Below are positions 10,935 to 21,700 of a stretch of DNA of 64,000 bases, piece by piece. How positions within the stretch are numbered: position 1 is the first letter of the stretch; each line of letters opens with the position of its first letter. The notes under the pieces were generated by a model. It was given only the letters and a program-made list of their open reading frames with translations, was not told where the DNA came from and did no database searches. The DNA is from Telmatactis stephensoni (Eukaryota > Cnidaria > Anthozoa > Actiniaria > Isophelliidae), in contig JALIZF010001843.1 of the NCBI GenBank assembly GCA_029948255.1, positions 248,001 to 312,000 of the forward strand, in the 5' to 3' direction. The translations under genes and the position numbers were made by a program.

Positions 10935-13089
10935 TGAATAATATATAGTTGGATGCCACTTGCTCGATGTAAATCTGAGTAAATCTGAATTGTGATAACA
11001 AACTTATAAAATGTTACGTAAAACAGAGATATTTTTAGTGTACAGTTCTCCTTTAAATTGTGGTATTTTCCGATTCCATTATAACATTACAGTAAGAAGG
11101 TAGCTTTCCCATCAAATATTACTCCGGCTAGACATATTGATTCATACTTCTGCGAGTAGAGATTTTTTCTTCTTTCTGCTATAGTTATATAGTGAGCTAG
11201 CGAGGGGGAAAACACCTCAGCTTGCCCTCGCAACTGTTTCTGTTGAGCACGCGTGGATGACGTAGCAAAATGTCATTTTCAAAAGCCAGCAATAAATTAC
11301 GAGCAAAACTGCCAAGCGCTTGATGATGTTTGTATACAGAAACCGGTTTTGAAACAGGATTTTTTTCCAAATAGACCATAATTTTTACACCCAAAAATGG
11401 TGATGTGATAATCGGGAGGGCCGGTGTAATATGCGCGAATGTCTCCCCATTTTAAAGTGTCCCCCTATGGTTTTACGCATGCGTAAACGTTATATTTCAC
11501 CGGCACGGGTGACCAGCACCGGTCACGCATATTACACCGGCACGGGTGGCGCTGCGAAGCAATTAGAAAGGTAACCCTATGTGCAGGTTAATTGATTCAT
11601 AGACAAATTATACCTTTTTTCAGTTACCGACTTGAATGGACCCGAAGGAGTCATAACTACTCCGGGATATTCTCCGACAATTCAAAATGGTTATCCAAGA
11701 AAGTCTGACTTTGAATGGCATATTACCGTTGGAAAAGATCAGTATATCAAGCTAGAGGTCAAAGACTTTGATTTGCAAAGATGTCGTAGTAGCAGTTGTG
11801 AAGATTGTGATTTTTTGTATATAATAGATGATTCTTCTTTTGGAGTCTATTGTCAAAGAACGCCGCCACCAAAACACGTGTTATCCAAAGAAAGAAAAAT
11901 GACTATAGTTTTTTATACAGATAACAGAGGACACGGAAGTCGAGGTTTTAAGTTGTACTATAAAGCAGTGTCTAAAAATCCACCGCCAACAATTATATTG
12001 AAAACTACACAAGCACCGACAGGTTCTTTTTCGTCACCAAGCAGTGGACTATCAAGTGAGTCTCTTTCTTACCTCAGTATCTTTTAGTCTCAAGTGTAAG
12101 TGATTGATATAAATGGCGTCATCCTCGAAGATCCAAGATATCTGAGCGGGTGTTGGGAACTGAGGACGAAAAGAGACGTCATCAAAGTCATATAATAGAC
12201 GCCAATGCTTCTTGAAGATGATTCTGGAATATACGGCCCGGCCCAGGAAAGCAAAAGACAGACATTGGACATTGGAAATCCAATGATTTTCGATAGCTAG
12301 CACCCCCCTTGGAAAAAAAATCCGAGGTTCCTCAACTAGGGGGTGTGGGCCATTTTTTGGATCCGGAATAGCCCAATATCATATAATTCTAATGACCATG
12401 GAAATTTCTCGTTCGCACGACTATCAACTCTATGCCATACATGGGCAGTTACCTTTTTTGAAAGTCAATGTAGATTCATTCGTATTTTTGTTGATTTTCC
12501 TGCCGTTTAGAGCCGTAAATTGATCAAAACTGGCAAATATTGTAGCGATGACACACATCACATTGTCCACCATCTTGAAAATGACTTAGAAACAAGAGGA
12601 GGGGAGGCCCAATAGTAAAAACACAGGAAGCCCACGGGAACGACAAAAATAGGATATTGTAAGAGAAATTTTAACTGTGATCTCTTTTTATTCCTAGGTC
12701 AGTTATCCATTACAGGTACTGTTCTTGTTGCAAGTGTTGTAGTTGTTGCAGTATCAGCAGTTTTGGTCATTTTTTGTTATGGAATAAAGAAACGAGTCTC
12801 GAGGCAACGCTCCTCCCCACAGCAGCAAAGCCGTCCTGACCCTGAAGATCACCCAAGCAGCTTTACCGCGCCCACAGATCTCACTGATGAGGAATTTCAA
12901 AGGAGAGTTGCTCCACCACCCAGCTACGAGGAGGCTGCAACAAGTTCTCAAACAAACACTAATATTACACCTCCATCTGTGGACTCTAATGGCGAGGGTT
13001 CTACTGACGTAGAAGCGTATGATTCTACAGGTCTTCCTTCATATAATGAAGCTGTGAGAATATCTCAAATATCTTTGAACACAGCGTAA
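8488..13089 (+). CDS. CUB-domain single-pass membrane protein, paralogue 2
   Basis: This is the most complete-looking copy. Exons are 8488-8527 (MPRLYFVIATSVL, start of the signal peptide), 10782-10823 (completes the hydrophobic signal: LLIQFKHGHCVTN), 11624-12055 (CUB plus a Pro/Ser/Thr linker) and 12698-13089 (transmembrane and tail, stop TAA). Every junction is phase 1 with GTAAGT or GTGAGT donors. The CUB region has Cys in LQRC, SSC, EDC and VYC. The linker TTQAPTGSFSSPSSG is probably O-glycosylated. The helix is VLVASVVVVAVSAVLVIF, and the tail has PPPSYEEA and LPSYNEA. The product is about 235 aa before signal removal, inferred to be at the plasma membrane. A role in recruiting WW-domain proteins to a CUB ectodomain is inference from motifs. 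A SINE and a microsatellite lie in its introns. Confidence 0.85.
8528..10052. other. Intron 1 of CUB gene 2, 5' part
   Basis: No independent gene is seen. The first 220 bp are similar to intron sequence of copy 1 (3130-3310), including a block around TTATGCGATCGAT, which supports segmental duplication of the gene with its introns. A 45 bp tandem duplication lies at 9478-9565. Confidence 0.5.
9478..9565. repeat. Two-unit direct repeat of about 46 bp
   Basis: Both units contain GGATGTCACTAGACGAGCA, then CGCGATACAT or TGCGATACAT, then GATCAGCGGT. The copies differ at three or four positions. Confidence 0.85.
10052..10620 (+). repeat. tRNA-derived SINE (family B) split by a Harbinger-like MITE
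   Basis: The head at 10,052-10,130 has an intact A box (TGGCCGAGTGGTC, 10,059-10,071) and B box (GGTTCGATTCC, 10,107-10,117). Promoter activity for RNA polymerase III is therefore plausible. The body runs to about 10,235. The tail resumes at 10,482 with a CATTTCATTT-type repeat and AT-rich end. The tRNA-like part lacks a good acceptor stem, so I treat it as a SINE and not a functional tRNA. Confidence 0.7.
10236..10481. mobile_element. 246 bp PIF/Harbinger-like MITE with TTA target duplication
   Basis: Inverted ends GGCCAAGTTCAGACGTCGAA and GGCCCAGTTCAGACGTCGAA lie in opposite orientation. The arms continue with AACTTTTGCCG. The element is flanked by TTA at 10,233-10,235 and 10,482-10,484. 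Three-base TWA duplications and GG-type ends fit the PIF/Harbinger superfamily. It is inserted into the SINE tail. Confidence 0.8.
10830..10934. repeat. (ATTC)n then (ATTG)n microsatellite
   Basis: About ten ATTC units are followed by about seventeen ATTG units. The array starts seven bases after the exon 2 donor of CUB gene 2, at the same place as the tandem duplication in copy 1. Confidence 0.95.
11624..12055 (+). CDS. CUB exon of CUB gene 2
   Basis: The 432 nt phase-1 exon starts after TTTTTTCAG with TDLNGPEGVITTPGY. Its closest partner in the window is the CUB exon of gene 1 (shared VGKDQYIKLE and TDNR). It carries the longest Pro/Ser/Thr linker of the four copies. Confidence 0.85.
12698..13089 (+). 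CDS. Transmembrane and cytoplasmic tail exon of CUB gene 2
   Basis: The acceptor is TTCCTAG at 12,697. The exon has a Val-rich helix, then a basic stop-transfer (GIKKRVSRQR), then DPEDHPSSFTAP, DEEFQRRVAPPPSYEEA and GLPSYNEAVRISQISLN. It is the reference form of the tail for the family. Confidence 0.85.
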
Positions 13090-14260
13090 GCAAAATTGAT
13101 CGATGCGAGATGAGGATTTGACTAGTTTTTGAGAGGTATAGCAAAAGAGAAGTATAGCAAAAGGGAGAAGTATGAGAAGAATAACAAAAGGATGGAAAAA
13201 ATATGACAAAAATTAAAATAATTACAGCGAAAATCGTTGCATCCCGTATTTTTCAGCGACAGCCAGGTGTTTTGTATTTTCTGATCATCCTTGGGGCGGA
13301 GCTTACGTGAATTCGTTCACTCATTGGTTGATTTGAAATAAGCTCCGCCCTCAAGGATGATCGACGGATCAGAAAATCAGAAAATCCGACGTAATTTGCG
13401 AAAATCCAGTCGCGATGCAAGATTTTGGCTGTAACGTAACGAAGCTTTTATATAATACACAATTCACATGCTTTGAGTTCGAGAGATACGGAACTTCAGT
13501 TTCCTCATAGCTAATCAGCTATGACTAACTAATATATTGCACAAACATTTATACAATTTTAAAATCGACATTGTACATTGACAGAAGCCTAGACCACGAT
13601 AAACAACGGAAATTGTTGATTAGAGGAGTGACCACTGTGCACTATTGCTGGGTAGCAAACCCGTTTTGGTTATTACTTCATGTATGCAGTCCACGAGTTA
13701 TAGTGAGGGGTCGAAATATGCAAATGTGTCACTCACTCACTCGAACATTGTTAAACTATGCTACTGCGCATGCTTGAGGTGATTGACCGTAGGCCGAAAG
13801 TAATGTGAGCTCTAGGAACGAGATTAAAAGAAATATGATTTCGGGACTCTTGTGTTATTCAAATATGCATTGATTGATCGATGACATTTGCTCGAATTCT
13901 TTAGCCGATTGTACGGCGAAACTTGCTTTAGAATTGAACGATCTCATAGGCGTCTTCTGTAAACAAGGTCTGTATTTAGTCATTATCGTGGAGTCTTGAA
14001 ATTCTACTTGAGGCTCCTCCATGAGTTTAAATCGTGGAGCTTTCAAGATGGTCCGAGATGACGGACATCATGACAACTTCGTGCTCTCACTTCGCTAAGA
14101 TTGGATGTGTCGGATGTTAGGGGAAATTGCTGATAGTTAATTTCCTATTCCTTGCCACATTTTGTATTGTACTACTCTGCTTGGAATAATTTCCATCGCA
14201 TCTAGAGTGAAATCCTTTCTGGGTGGACTTTTTTTACGTCGCTGTCCTGGTAAGTAAGTA
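13090..14260. other. Spacer after CUB gene 2
   Basis: No gene is seen. The interval contains a MITE at 13,222-13,434. The ORF at 13,571-13,777 has no recognisable domain. Confidence 0.5.
13222..13434. mobile_element. MITE family C, copy 1
   Basis: The inverted ends are TTACAGCGAAAATCGTTGCAT and, from the other end, TTACAGCCAAAATCTTGCAT. Internal inverted pieces include GGGCGGAGCTTA and TAAGCTCCGCCC. A diverged second copy is at 44,767-44,986. Confidence 0.8.
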
Positions 14261-16282
14261 GGGTGTTCCTAAAATGCGAAATAGCGCCGGAAATAGCGAA
14301 ATAACGAAACAGAAATACTCAAAAAATATCTAGTTTGATAGAGAAAATATTTCTTAATAGTTGTAACTATAAAACCTAATTCAATCACCTATATTTTGCT
14401 TCATTCAAAGTTGTTTAGTCTTCTGAATGTACATCATCAACTTCAAATCAATGATCTCTATCTGTCGTCGGCTTTCCGCATCTAAATTCCAAGCTTATTT
14501 TAAAAACTGCTAAAACTTTTGAATTTGTTACTTTTCGATTCACTGGTTATTGCCCTGAAGATATGTTTAATTCTAAAAGGCGTATTTTATTTGATTCCAC
14601 GTTACAGCCGCGTTTCAGATTACACGTACTTAATTGATAACGCTGGTTATCTGAAATCTGAAATCCGTAGCCAGGAAATCACATGCTGTGAACACGTGTA
14701 CTGGCCACACAATCGTTCTAGTTACGAACCCGGGTTACGAACTGTGCTTACTGTATCTGTTAGAAGTCTTTTTATTCTTTTCAAATCTGTTTGTATTATG
14801 GAAAGGTCTTATTCGGAAGTAGTATCAAATATAGATCGGAGGTGGGTGATCTTCAAAATGAAGATGAGGAGAAAGCACTGAAAATCGCCATCAAGGGATC
14901 AATGGCCGCCGAAGGCGTGTCTAAAATGCGGGTCAAGGGTGACGGGTAACGGGTAGCGGGTAACAGGTAGCAGCAACACTACCAACAGCAACCGAAATCA
15001 AAACAACAATATAAACCCAGTCCTTCTTTTGGGCCTTTTGAACTCTGCCTCAGTGTTGCAACAGTGTGACAGTAGAGTCTCAAAGTGCTACGGTTGCGGG
15101 AACTCTCTGAAAGTGTGTGGACAAATCCCACAACCGCCCAACGACCTGGTTATCGTCTCTAACATGAGAAGAGACTATTTCGATGGAGATGATGAAAAGC
15201 GAAAAAGTAAACCGGGAAACGTCTACTTCCATTTCCAAGCAAATTGTATTCAGGAGAAGAACCAACTGTTTGTTCCTGGTTTAGTGTATGTTTCCCCATT
15301 TGTGCGTGGACAACTCAATGAGCTACACAAGAAATCCATAAGAAGCGTTTTGGGCATAAACGTTGCTTGAAAATAAAAAGTGTGACCTTTTCATTAGAAA
15401 TATAGAACATTGAATGCCAGCGTGTAGATTTTATACTCGAGTCTTAAAAAATACAGATAAAAAGTAAAATGAGATAAAACTTGTATCTCCAAGCGGACAT
15501 TTTATGTTCTGTTTATTATATCGTATTTTACACTTTAAATTGGTTTATATAATAAAGCTAGAAAATTTTTCAGTAACATTCTCTATTTTATTTCTGTCTA
15601 GCTGTCTGTTAATCTATTTATCTATTTATTCATTTATTTATTTACTTATTTATTTTTTATTCACTATATCATTACAAACAAACAGAAAAAACAAACACAT
15701 TATGAAAGGTGAATTGTTGCATGAGAGAATGATAAATTCAGTTTCAGTGGATATATTGCGAATATATGATCAGTCAATAAATGAATGGATGGATGAGTGA
15801 TCGAATAATTAACCAACAACTATTGATGTAATTGGAACCTTTATTACATAACCAGATAACCAGCGTTATCAATTAAGTACGTGTAATCTGAAACGCGGCT
15901 GCAACGTGGAGTCAAATAAAATACGCCTTTTAGAATTTTAAACATATCTTCAGGGCAATAACCAGTGAATCGAAAAGTAACAAATTCAAAAATATCAACT
16001 CATAACTGGAAATATTGTTTTAGCAGTTTTTAAAATAAGCTTGGAATTTAGATGCGGAAAGCCGACGACAGATAGAGATCATTGATTTGAAGTTGATGAT
16101 GTACATTCAGAAGACTAAACAACTTTGAATGAAGCAAAAATAGCTGATTGAACTAGGTTTTATAGTTACAACTATTAAGAAATATTTTCTCTATCAAACT
16201 AGATATTTTTGAGTATTTCTGTTTCGTTATTTCGCTATTTCGCTATTTCGCCATTTCGCTATTTCGCATTTTAGGAACACCC
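14261..16282. mobile_element. 2.0 kb TIR element carrying a CxxC-domain ORF
   Basis: The left arm (14,261 to about 14,653) starts GGGTGTTCCTAAAATGCG. The right arm (about 15,853-16,282) is its inverse and is slightly longer through extra ATTTCGCT units near the end. TA flanks both ends. The interior holds the 15,029-15,370 ORF and unassigned sequence. It may be a shortened derivative of a larger DNA transposon. The superfamily is not determined. Confidence 0.8.
15029..15370 (+). CDS. Small zinc-binding-type domain protein encoded by a TIR element
   Basis: The 113-codon frame lies between the long inverted arms of a 2 kb transposon-like element. The region starting at CYGCGNSLKVCGQIPQPPND has a CxxC pair, then DLVIVSNMRRDYFDG, then NVYFHFQANCIQEK with a further Cys. 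I recognise this as a recurrent C-terminal domain of repeat-borne proteins in invertebrate genomes, but I cannot name its function. The ATG at 15,029 is only the first available. Upstream sequence in the element may have encoded more of the protein and no clear splice acceptor decides this. A remnant of a transposon protein is the most likely reading. Confidence 0.5.
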   Translation: MGLLNSASVLQQCDSRVSKCYGCGNSLKVCGQIPQPPNDLVIVSNMRRDYFDGDDEKRKSKPGNVYFHFQANCIQEKNQLFVPGLVYVSPFVRGQLNELHKKSIRSVLGINVA

Positions 16283-17251
16283 TAAGTAACTATGCTGTCG
16301 TCAAGCAACAAGTCCAACATCAAAGTCATCCAAGTTGTTAGTGTTTGTACTTTATCAGCACGCGAGTAAATGTTAAAATAAAGAGCAAACGAAAACATTT
16401 TGAGTACGAATTGCCGCCTGAAACATAGTTCTGAAATTCTGAGACGAGTAATTGGATGTCCGATAACGTATTTCAAATCTACTAAGACTATGCACAAAAT
16501 AAGACTCGTAGATTCAGATTTCAAGGTCATCTACATCGCATAAACAATAATAATTTATTAGAAAATGTTACAAACTAACTTACCGTCTCCACGTTCTTCA
16601 TTTACCATTTTACCACCTACTACTCTAACTCTACTGCTTTATGGCACGCGCTGCCACGACGAACGATGCTACGTACTACACGTGAATGAGTTAATAAAAG
16701 GCTTTGAACTCAAACCAGGTTTGCGGTAGCATAGTAGAAGATTTACTCAAGCGATAATTGATAGCTAACGGAAGTTGAACAGACCATTTTGAATGACGCA
16801 TTATCAGCCGCTTTAGCCTGTTAACACTGGTTTAGCACAAATTTAGCGACTCGGACTCGGATTTTCATACCATTTTAAGTTCCCGCAGGCTCGAATTTTT
16901 AAAACACAGAGGCTCGGGCTCGGATTTCTATTTTAGCCAAAGGCTCGGACTCGGATTTTAAAACAAGGGGCTCGCAAACTCGCGAGGCTCGGATTTTACC
17001 ATTTTATACCCTTCACGCTACAGTGAGTCTGATGTAACGATCCACTTCAAAGCAAACCCTGAATTACGACTTGAAATTGCTATTAAAGGCTAAGGATTAC
17101 ACAAAATGCACTTCATGGAAGTAAAAAACATACTAAAATGGGTAAAAACATTCAGCTCTCAATGCTTCATCGACTTCCGCTCTGCACATATAGCTCAATC
17201 CACGAGTTATATCCGCCATTGGCGGTTTGATCTTGTTTCTGCGTCATGGTA
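16283..17251. other. Spacer with degenerate GGCTCGGACTCGGATTTTA repeats
   Basis: No gene is seen. Around 16,850-17,000 there are five or six degenerate copies of a unit containing CTCGGACTCGGATTTT separated by A-rich sequence. Confidence 0.5.
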
Positions 17252-18558
17252 GAGTGCATTTCATATGTCTGTGAAATAAGATCAAAGTTATTTGTGCTTA
17301 TTTAGTTGCTATTTAGTCACTAGCATTGAACCAGAACTTTCTTGAAATAGCAATACACTAGAGACATCAAATACACAAGAGAATTGAGACAAATGACTTT
17401 GCATAATAGCTTTTAATTACTTTATTACTTCAAATGAACCTTCATTGTTTCTTTCAATGAAGGTTCATTAGAAGTAGAGTGCTTACAATATATCCATGAA
17501 AACCTTTGTAAGAAATTGCACAAATTTGCACAATTTTGTCACTAGACTGTTTAGTGTTAAGAAGTAAGCGAGCCTTGCAAATGTGCAAATGTACAAGAGC
17601 AACAAGTTTGTCAGGTCTAGTACTAGGCTAGACGAGGAGGTGAAGTCGTGAAGCAAGCCATGAATGCATCTAGTTACTTTCAAGAGCGTATCACTTTTGG
17701 TTAGTTTTGATAATGTCCTTGCGTTTGACTCATCTCTTGTCTCTGTTGTCGTTGTTGTATTTTTTGCAGTGTTTGACTCATTTTGTTTGGAAGAAAGCGG
17801 GATTTGTGAATAAAGCTAAGGGTGCGTTTGACTTGTTTCTTGTGTCTGTTGTCGTTATTTCAATTTTTCTGTGTTTGACTCGTCTCTTGTGGGAGAAACG
17901 GCGGGAGTTTTGAATAAAGCTAAGGGTGCATTTGACTCGTTTCTTGTGTCTGTTGTCGTTATTTTAATTCAGCTGTGTTTGACTCGTTTCTTGTGGAAGA
18001 AAGTTGGAATTATTAAATTAAGCTAAGGATACGTTGAGCCATTTCTGGTGTGTGTTGTCGTTACCTTAATTTAGCTGTGTTTGACTCGTTTCTTGTGGAA
18101 GAAAGCGGGAATATAATTATTAATAAAGTTAAGGGTGCGTTAATTGAGCCATTTCTGGTGTCTGTTGTCGTGACTTACATTTAGCTGTGTTTGACTCGTT
18201 TCTTTTGGGAGAAACAGCAGGATTTTATGAATAAAGCTAAGGGTGCGTTGAGCCATTTTTGATGTTTATTGTCATTCTTACAATTCGCTTATTTCTAAGT
18301 TTTGTAATTTGTACTAAATTGCACAATTTTGTTTGCAAAGTTTTTCACGGATATATTATATTGTAAGCACTCTAATAAAGTAATTAAAAGCTATTATGCA
18401 AAGTCATTTGTCTCAATTCTCTTGTGTATTTGATGTCTCCAGTGTATTGCTATTATAAGAAAGTTCTGGTTCAATGGTAGTAACTAAATAACAACTAAAT
18501 AGCAACTAAATAGGCACAAATAACTTGATCTTATTTCACAGACATATGAAATGCACTC
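17252..18558. mobile_element. 1.3 kb TIR element (TA target) with internal tandem array
   Basis: Inverted arms start GAGTGCATTTCATATGTCTG at 17,252 and end with the inverse at 18,558, with TA on each side. The arms are about 280 bp and share the CTCTTGTGTATTTGATGTCT region. The centre (about 17,725-18,290) is a tandem array with a unit of about 105 bp built on TTTGACTCGTTTCTTGTG and AATAAAGCTAAGGGTGCG. TA flanks suggest Tc1/mariner-type mobilisation. No transposase is encoded. Confidence 0.8.
17725..18290. repeat. Minisatellite of about 105 bp units inside a TIR element
   Basis: About five diverged units occur, each made of two related halves with the shared start TTTGACTCGTTTCTTGTG. The ORF at 17,707-17,913 is an artefact of the first units. 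Confidence 0.8.
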
Positions 18559-18763
18559 TAACTTCAAAAATTAACAGAATGCGGAATGATTGACAATGTA
18601 TTCAACAGACTGGAACTGAACGATTGCGCATTAATTTTTGAATGACTTCCTGGTTTATTTCGCAAATGTTGCACTTTTCTTGTAGGATCAACATATTTTT
18701 TCCAGCTACGTCTTCCGTTCCAGTAAAAGGTTCAACATTGGTAGCCCATAACAATTCATCGCA

Positions 18764-21700
18764 ATGTCAAAGTTTTATTGGCAAATTTCGGTTCTAGGTA
18801 AGCTAGTTTGGTGGTAGTTCTATATTATATTTATATTAATACAATCACTGAAAATAGCAGTGACCTTGAAAAAGAATTATGAAAGAGTAAGAGCATCCCG
18901 GAAAATGGAAACGAAGGCATTGCTGTTCATCTAACCTGAGCTAGAAAACTCATTCTTCGGCTACTCCCGCCCGAAGTGTCGATTGCGTATCACGGTGCAC
19001 CGCTGTGATACTGACCGATTGTCTGGCAGAAACTGCTAATAGTCTGATGCTCTAGACACTTCGGACGGAGAGTAGCCGAAAAAACAGTTTTCTAGCTCAG
19101 GTTAGATGAACAGCAATGATTTCGTTTCCATGAGAAGCAACTACAACAAGTTGATAGTCGCCATACGTGTACTATTTTTAATCTATATTTCGAAATTCTT
19201 TCAATTATTCTCGTTTTTCCTGACCAGTTTTCTTTGAAACCAGTCAAACAGTCACACTGTTATTTACAGCGCAGGTATAGCGACAAATTAATTACCGTGT
19301 TGACTGAAATTGCAAAGAAACTGAAGGGTTTACTAGCTTTAGTAAAGCAATGAATTGATTTGATGTTAATTGATGATATGTAGCAGAGTATAGTCAGTGA
19401 AGATACACACGTATAATCATATCATATCATTTTATATAATAAACAAATATCTTGAATTTAGTTGAAAGAGAAGGCAGGCAACTTCTAATGTCCAAAAAAG
19501 CTTTAATAAAGACGTTTCGACCTTCGGTCTTCTTCAGTAAAAGTAAAATTAAAGGTAAAATAAAACTATTAAAAAATATGTACAAGGTAAAAGAAGGGGA
19601 TGGTGAATGGCACAAAATGCAAGGTCTATTTATACTATTTAAGTTATTAATATTCAATTTCAAAAAAACTCATCAACAACGTGGGAATGAACCACTTACT
19701 TTGCAAAGGGAGCTAAAATTAACATTAAAAATTTACTCTATTTTTAGACCTAAACTCCTGCCTTTTATTAAGGCCATAAGGGCCTAAATATATAATAATA
19801 AATAATAAATAAATAAATAAATAAATATATAAATAAATAAATAAATATAAATATATAAATATATAAATAAATACTCCGCCGCTGGTATGCACAGTAAACC
19901 ATCCAAAAGGGCCAAGGTGAGAGTGATGACAAGGGATCAATTAAATTTGGTGCTTTATTAAGACTTCTTAAAAATGCTCGACGGGATTTTAAAGAAGAAG
20001 AAGAAGAAGTATAGAATAGTAATTTCCGATTTACGGGCTTTGGCACTAGTAGTGCCACATACTAATTAGCATATGTAGCTATAGTGTGAGCAATAGTGCG
20101 TAACACTTACACCACGTATCAGAAAACCCTCCACTCTGAATATACATTTGACATTTTTTTATCATTTTTCTTTTCCACACTGAAACAGCATTTTCGTATT
20201 TTAGACAAAAGAAATAGGCTGTTTTAGTGTGGACGGATAGCCTGTGAACAGGCTCTGGGGCCGGAGAAGGGCTTGTCGCGATCGTAGCAATGCGTTTCCA
20301 TATAATTCAAAACCGTCGGAAGGCAAAACAAATTTTTGTCAATAATCTTTTTGGGCCATTCGTTTATCTTTTTTAAAATCATCAAAATTAGCTAGCCCTT
20401 ACTAGCAAATAACTAGAAATAACAACTGTTCTGTGGCCCGACAGTCCATAGTGGAAAAACGACGCTTTCGTGCCTGCAGTACGTATACGTGATCGCTCGA
20501 CTGAAAGGATTCTGCTTTGCTTGTAATGCATGTATTGGCTGATTCAGATGAGTCATCAAGCTGGATTGAACATTTCAGAGATTAATCTTCAGTCACGTAC
20601 GCAGGAAACGGCAGACGGCAGAGACAGTCACGCGGCTTCCTTTTTTTCACAGCTGCTGATGTGCGTTTGGAACTTTTCATGTCTACGACAAATGCGAAAT
20701 GACTTATCTTCGCGTTCAAACGCCAACGACAAACGCGAAAAAAGTCTGCCCTCTGCCGTTTCCCGTACGGCACTGGCTGGGTGAAGCTTAAGCCAGCCCG
20801 AGTACTTGGGTGTGATCGGCCAATCAATGTACCTTTTTACCTCAGCACTCGCAGCGAGCTAAAGAGTACCCGTTAGAAATGAAATCTATTGTTCATAGGC
20901 GAATACAAATGATCGCTGCGAGTTCTTTCTGCGATGAGTCGAGAGAGTCTGCTTAAGGGGGTGTTTACATCCTAGCAGGCGAATCATCCTTCCTGCTATA
21001 CATTTACTGCATTCTGTAAAACTTCGGTTTATTTGTGTTTTCTCTTCCGGTACTAGGATCATCCTCAGTACTGGATCATCGTGTCTCGCCGGTAGGGATA
21101 TCCTAGCATTAGGAGTATGTTTCGGTCATGTACACGGAAAAAGTAGAGATACTTCGCCCAACAAGGGTTAGGAAACGCTAATGCCACTGTGGTAGTTCGG
21201 ATGACCTAGGACGAGCAATCACTCATTTCTTTGAACTCTGCTTCGAGTTGTTTCGGGCATGTCAACTAAACGTAAAAGTTGGTTCAAGGATGATTCTAGT
21301 GCTAGGATGATCCTAGTATCACACCCCCTAAGAAGTAAACACTGTTCAAATAGTTGGCCCTTGATGCTAACTCACCATTACTGTGCGCACAAGGCACATG
21401 AGCTCCAAGAAAGCCAAGAGTTCGAAAATAAATTATTTTTCTCTTTGCAAGATACTAACTGAGATACAGTCCGCAGTGAAATATTACAATCAAACAGTTA
21501 TAATTATAAATTTTGTGATTGTCACTTCCTTTAATTTCATTCAGTACGCCCAAACGTACGGTACAAAAGCCAGTACGTCGATCGATAGTAGTTTCTGGCC
21601 AATAAAAATGTTCAGAGAGCTATTTATTCATATAGTAAAATTTTTGAAAGCTTGTAAAAACGAAAAAAAGCTTTTCCGGCTGACTAGTAAATGTTATGTA

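Noticed and set aside
14519..14881. 120-codon ORF at the left arm of the 2 kb TIR element
   Set aside because: More than a third of it lies in the inverted arm, and the rest shows no domain or link to the CxxC ORF.
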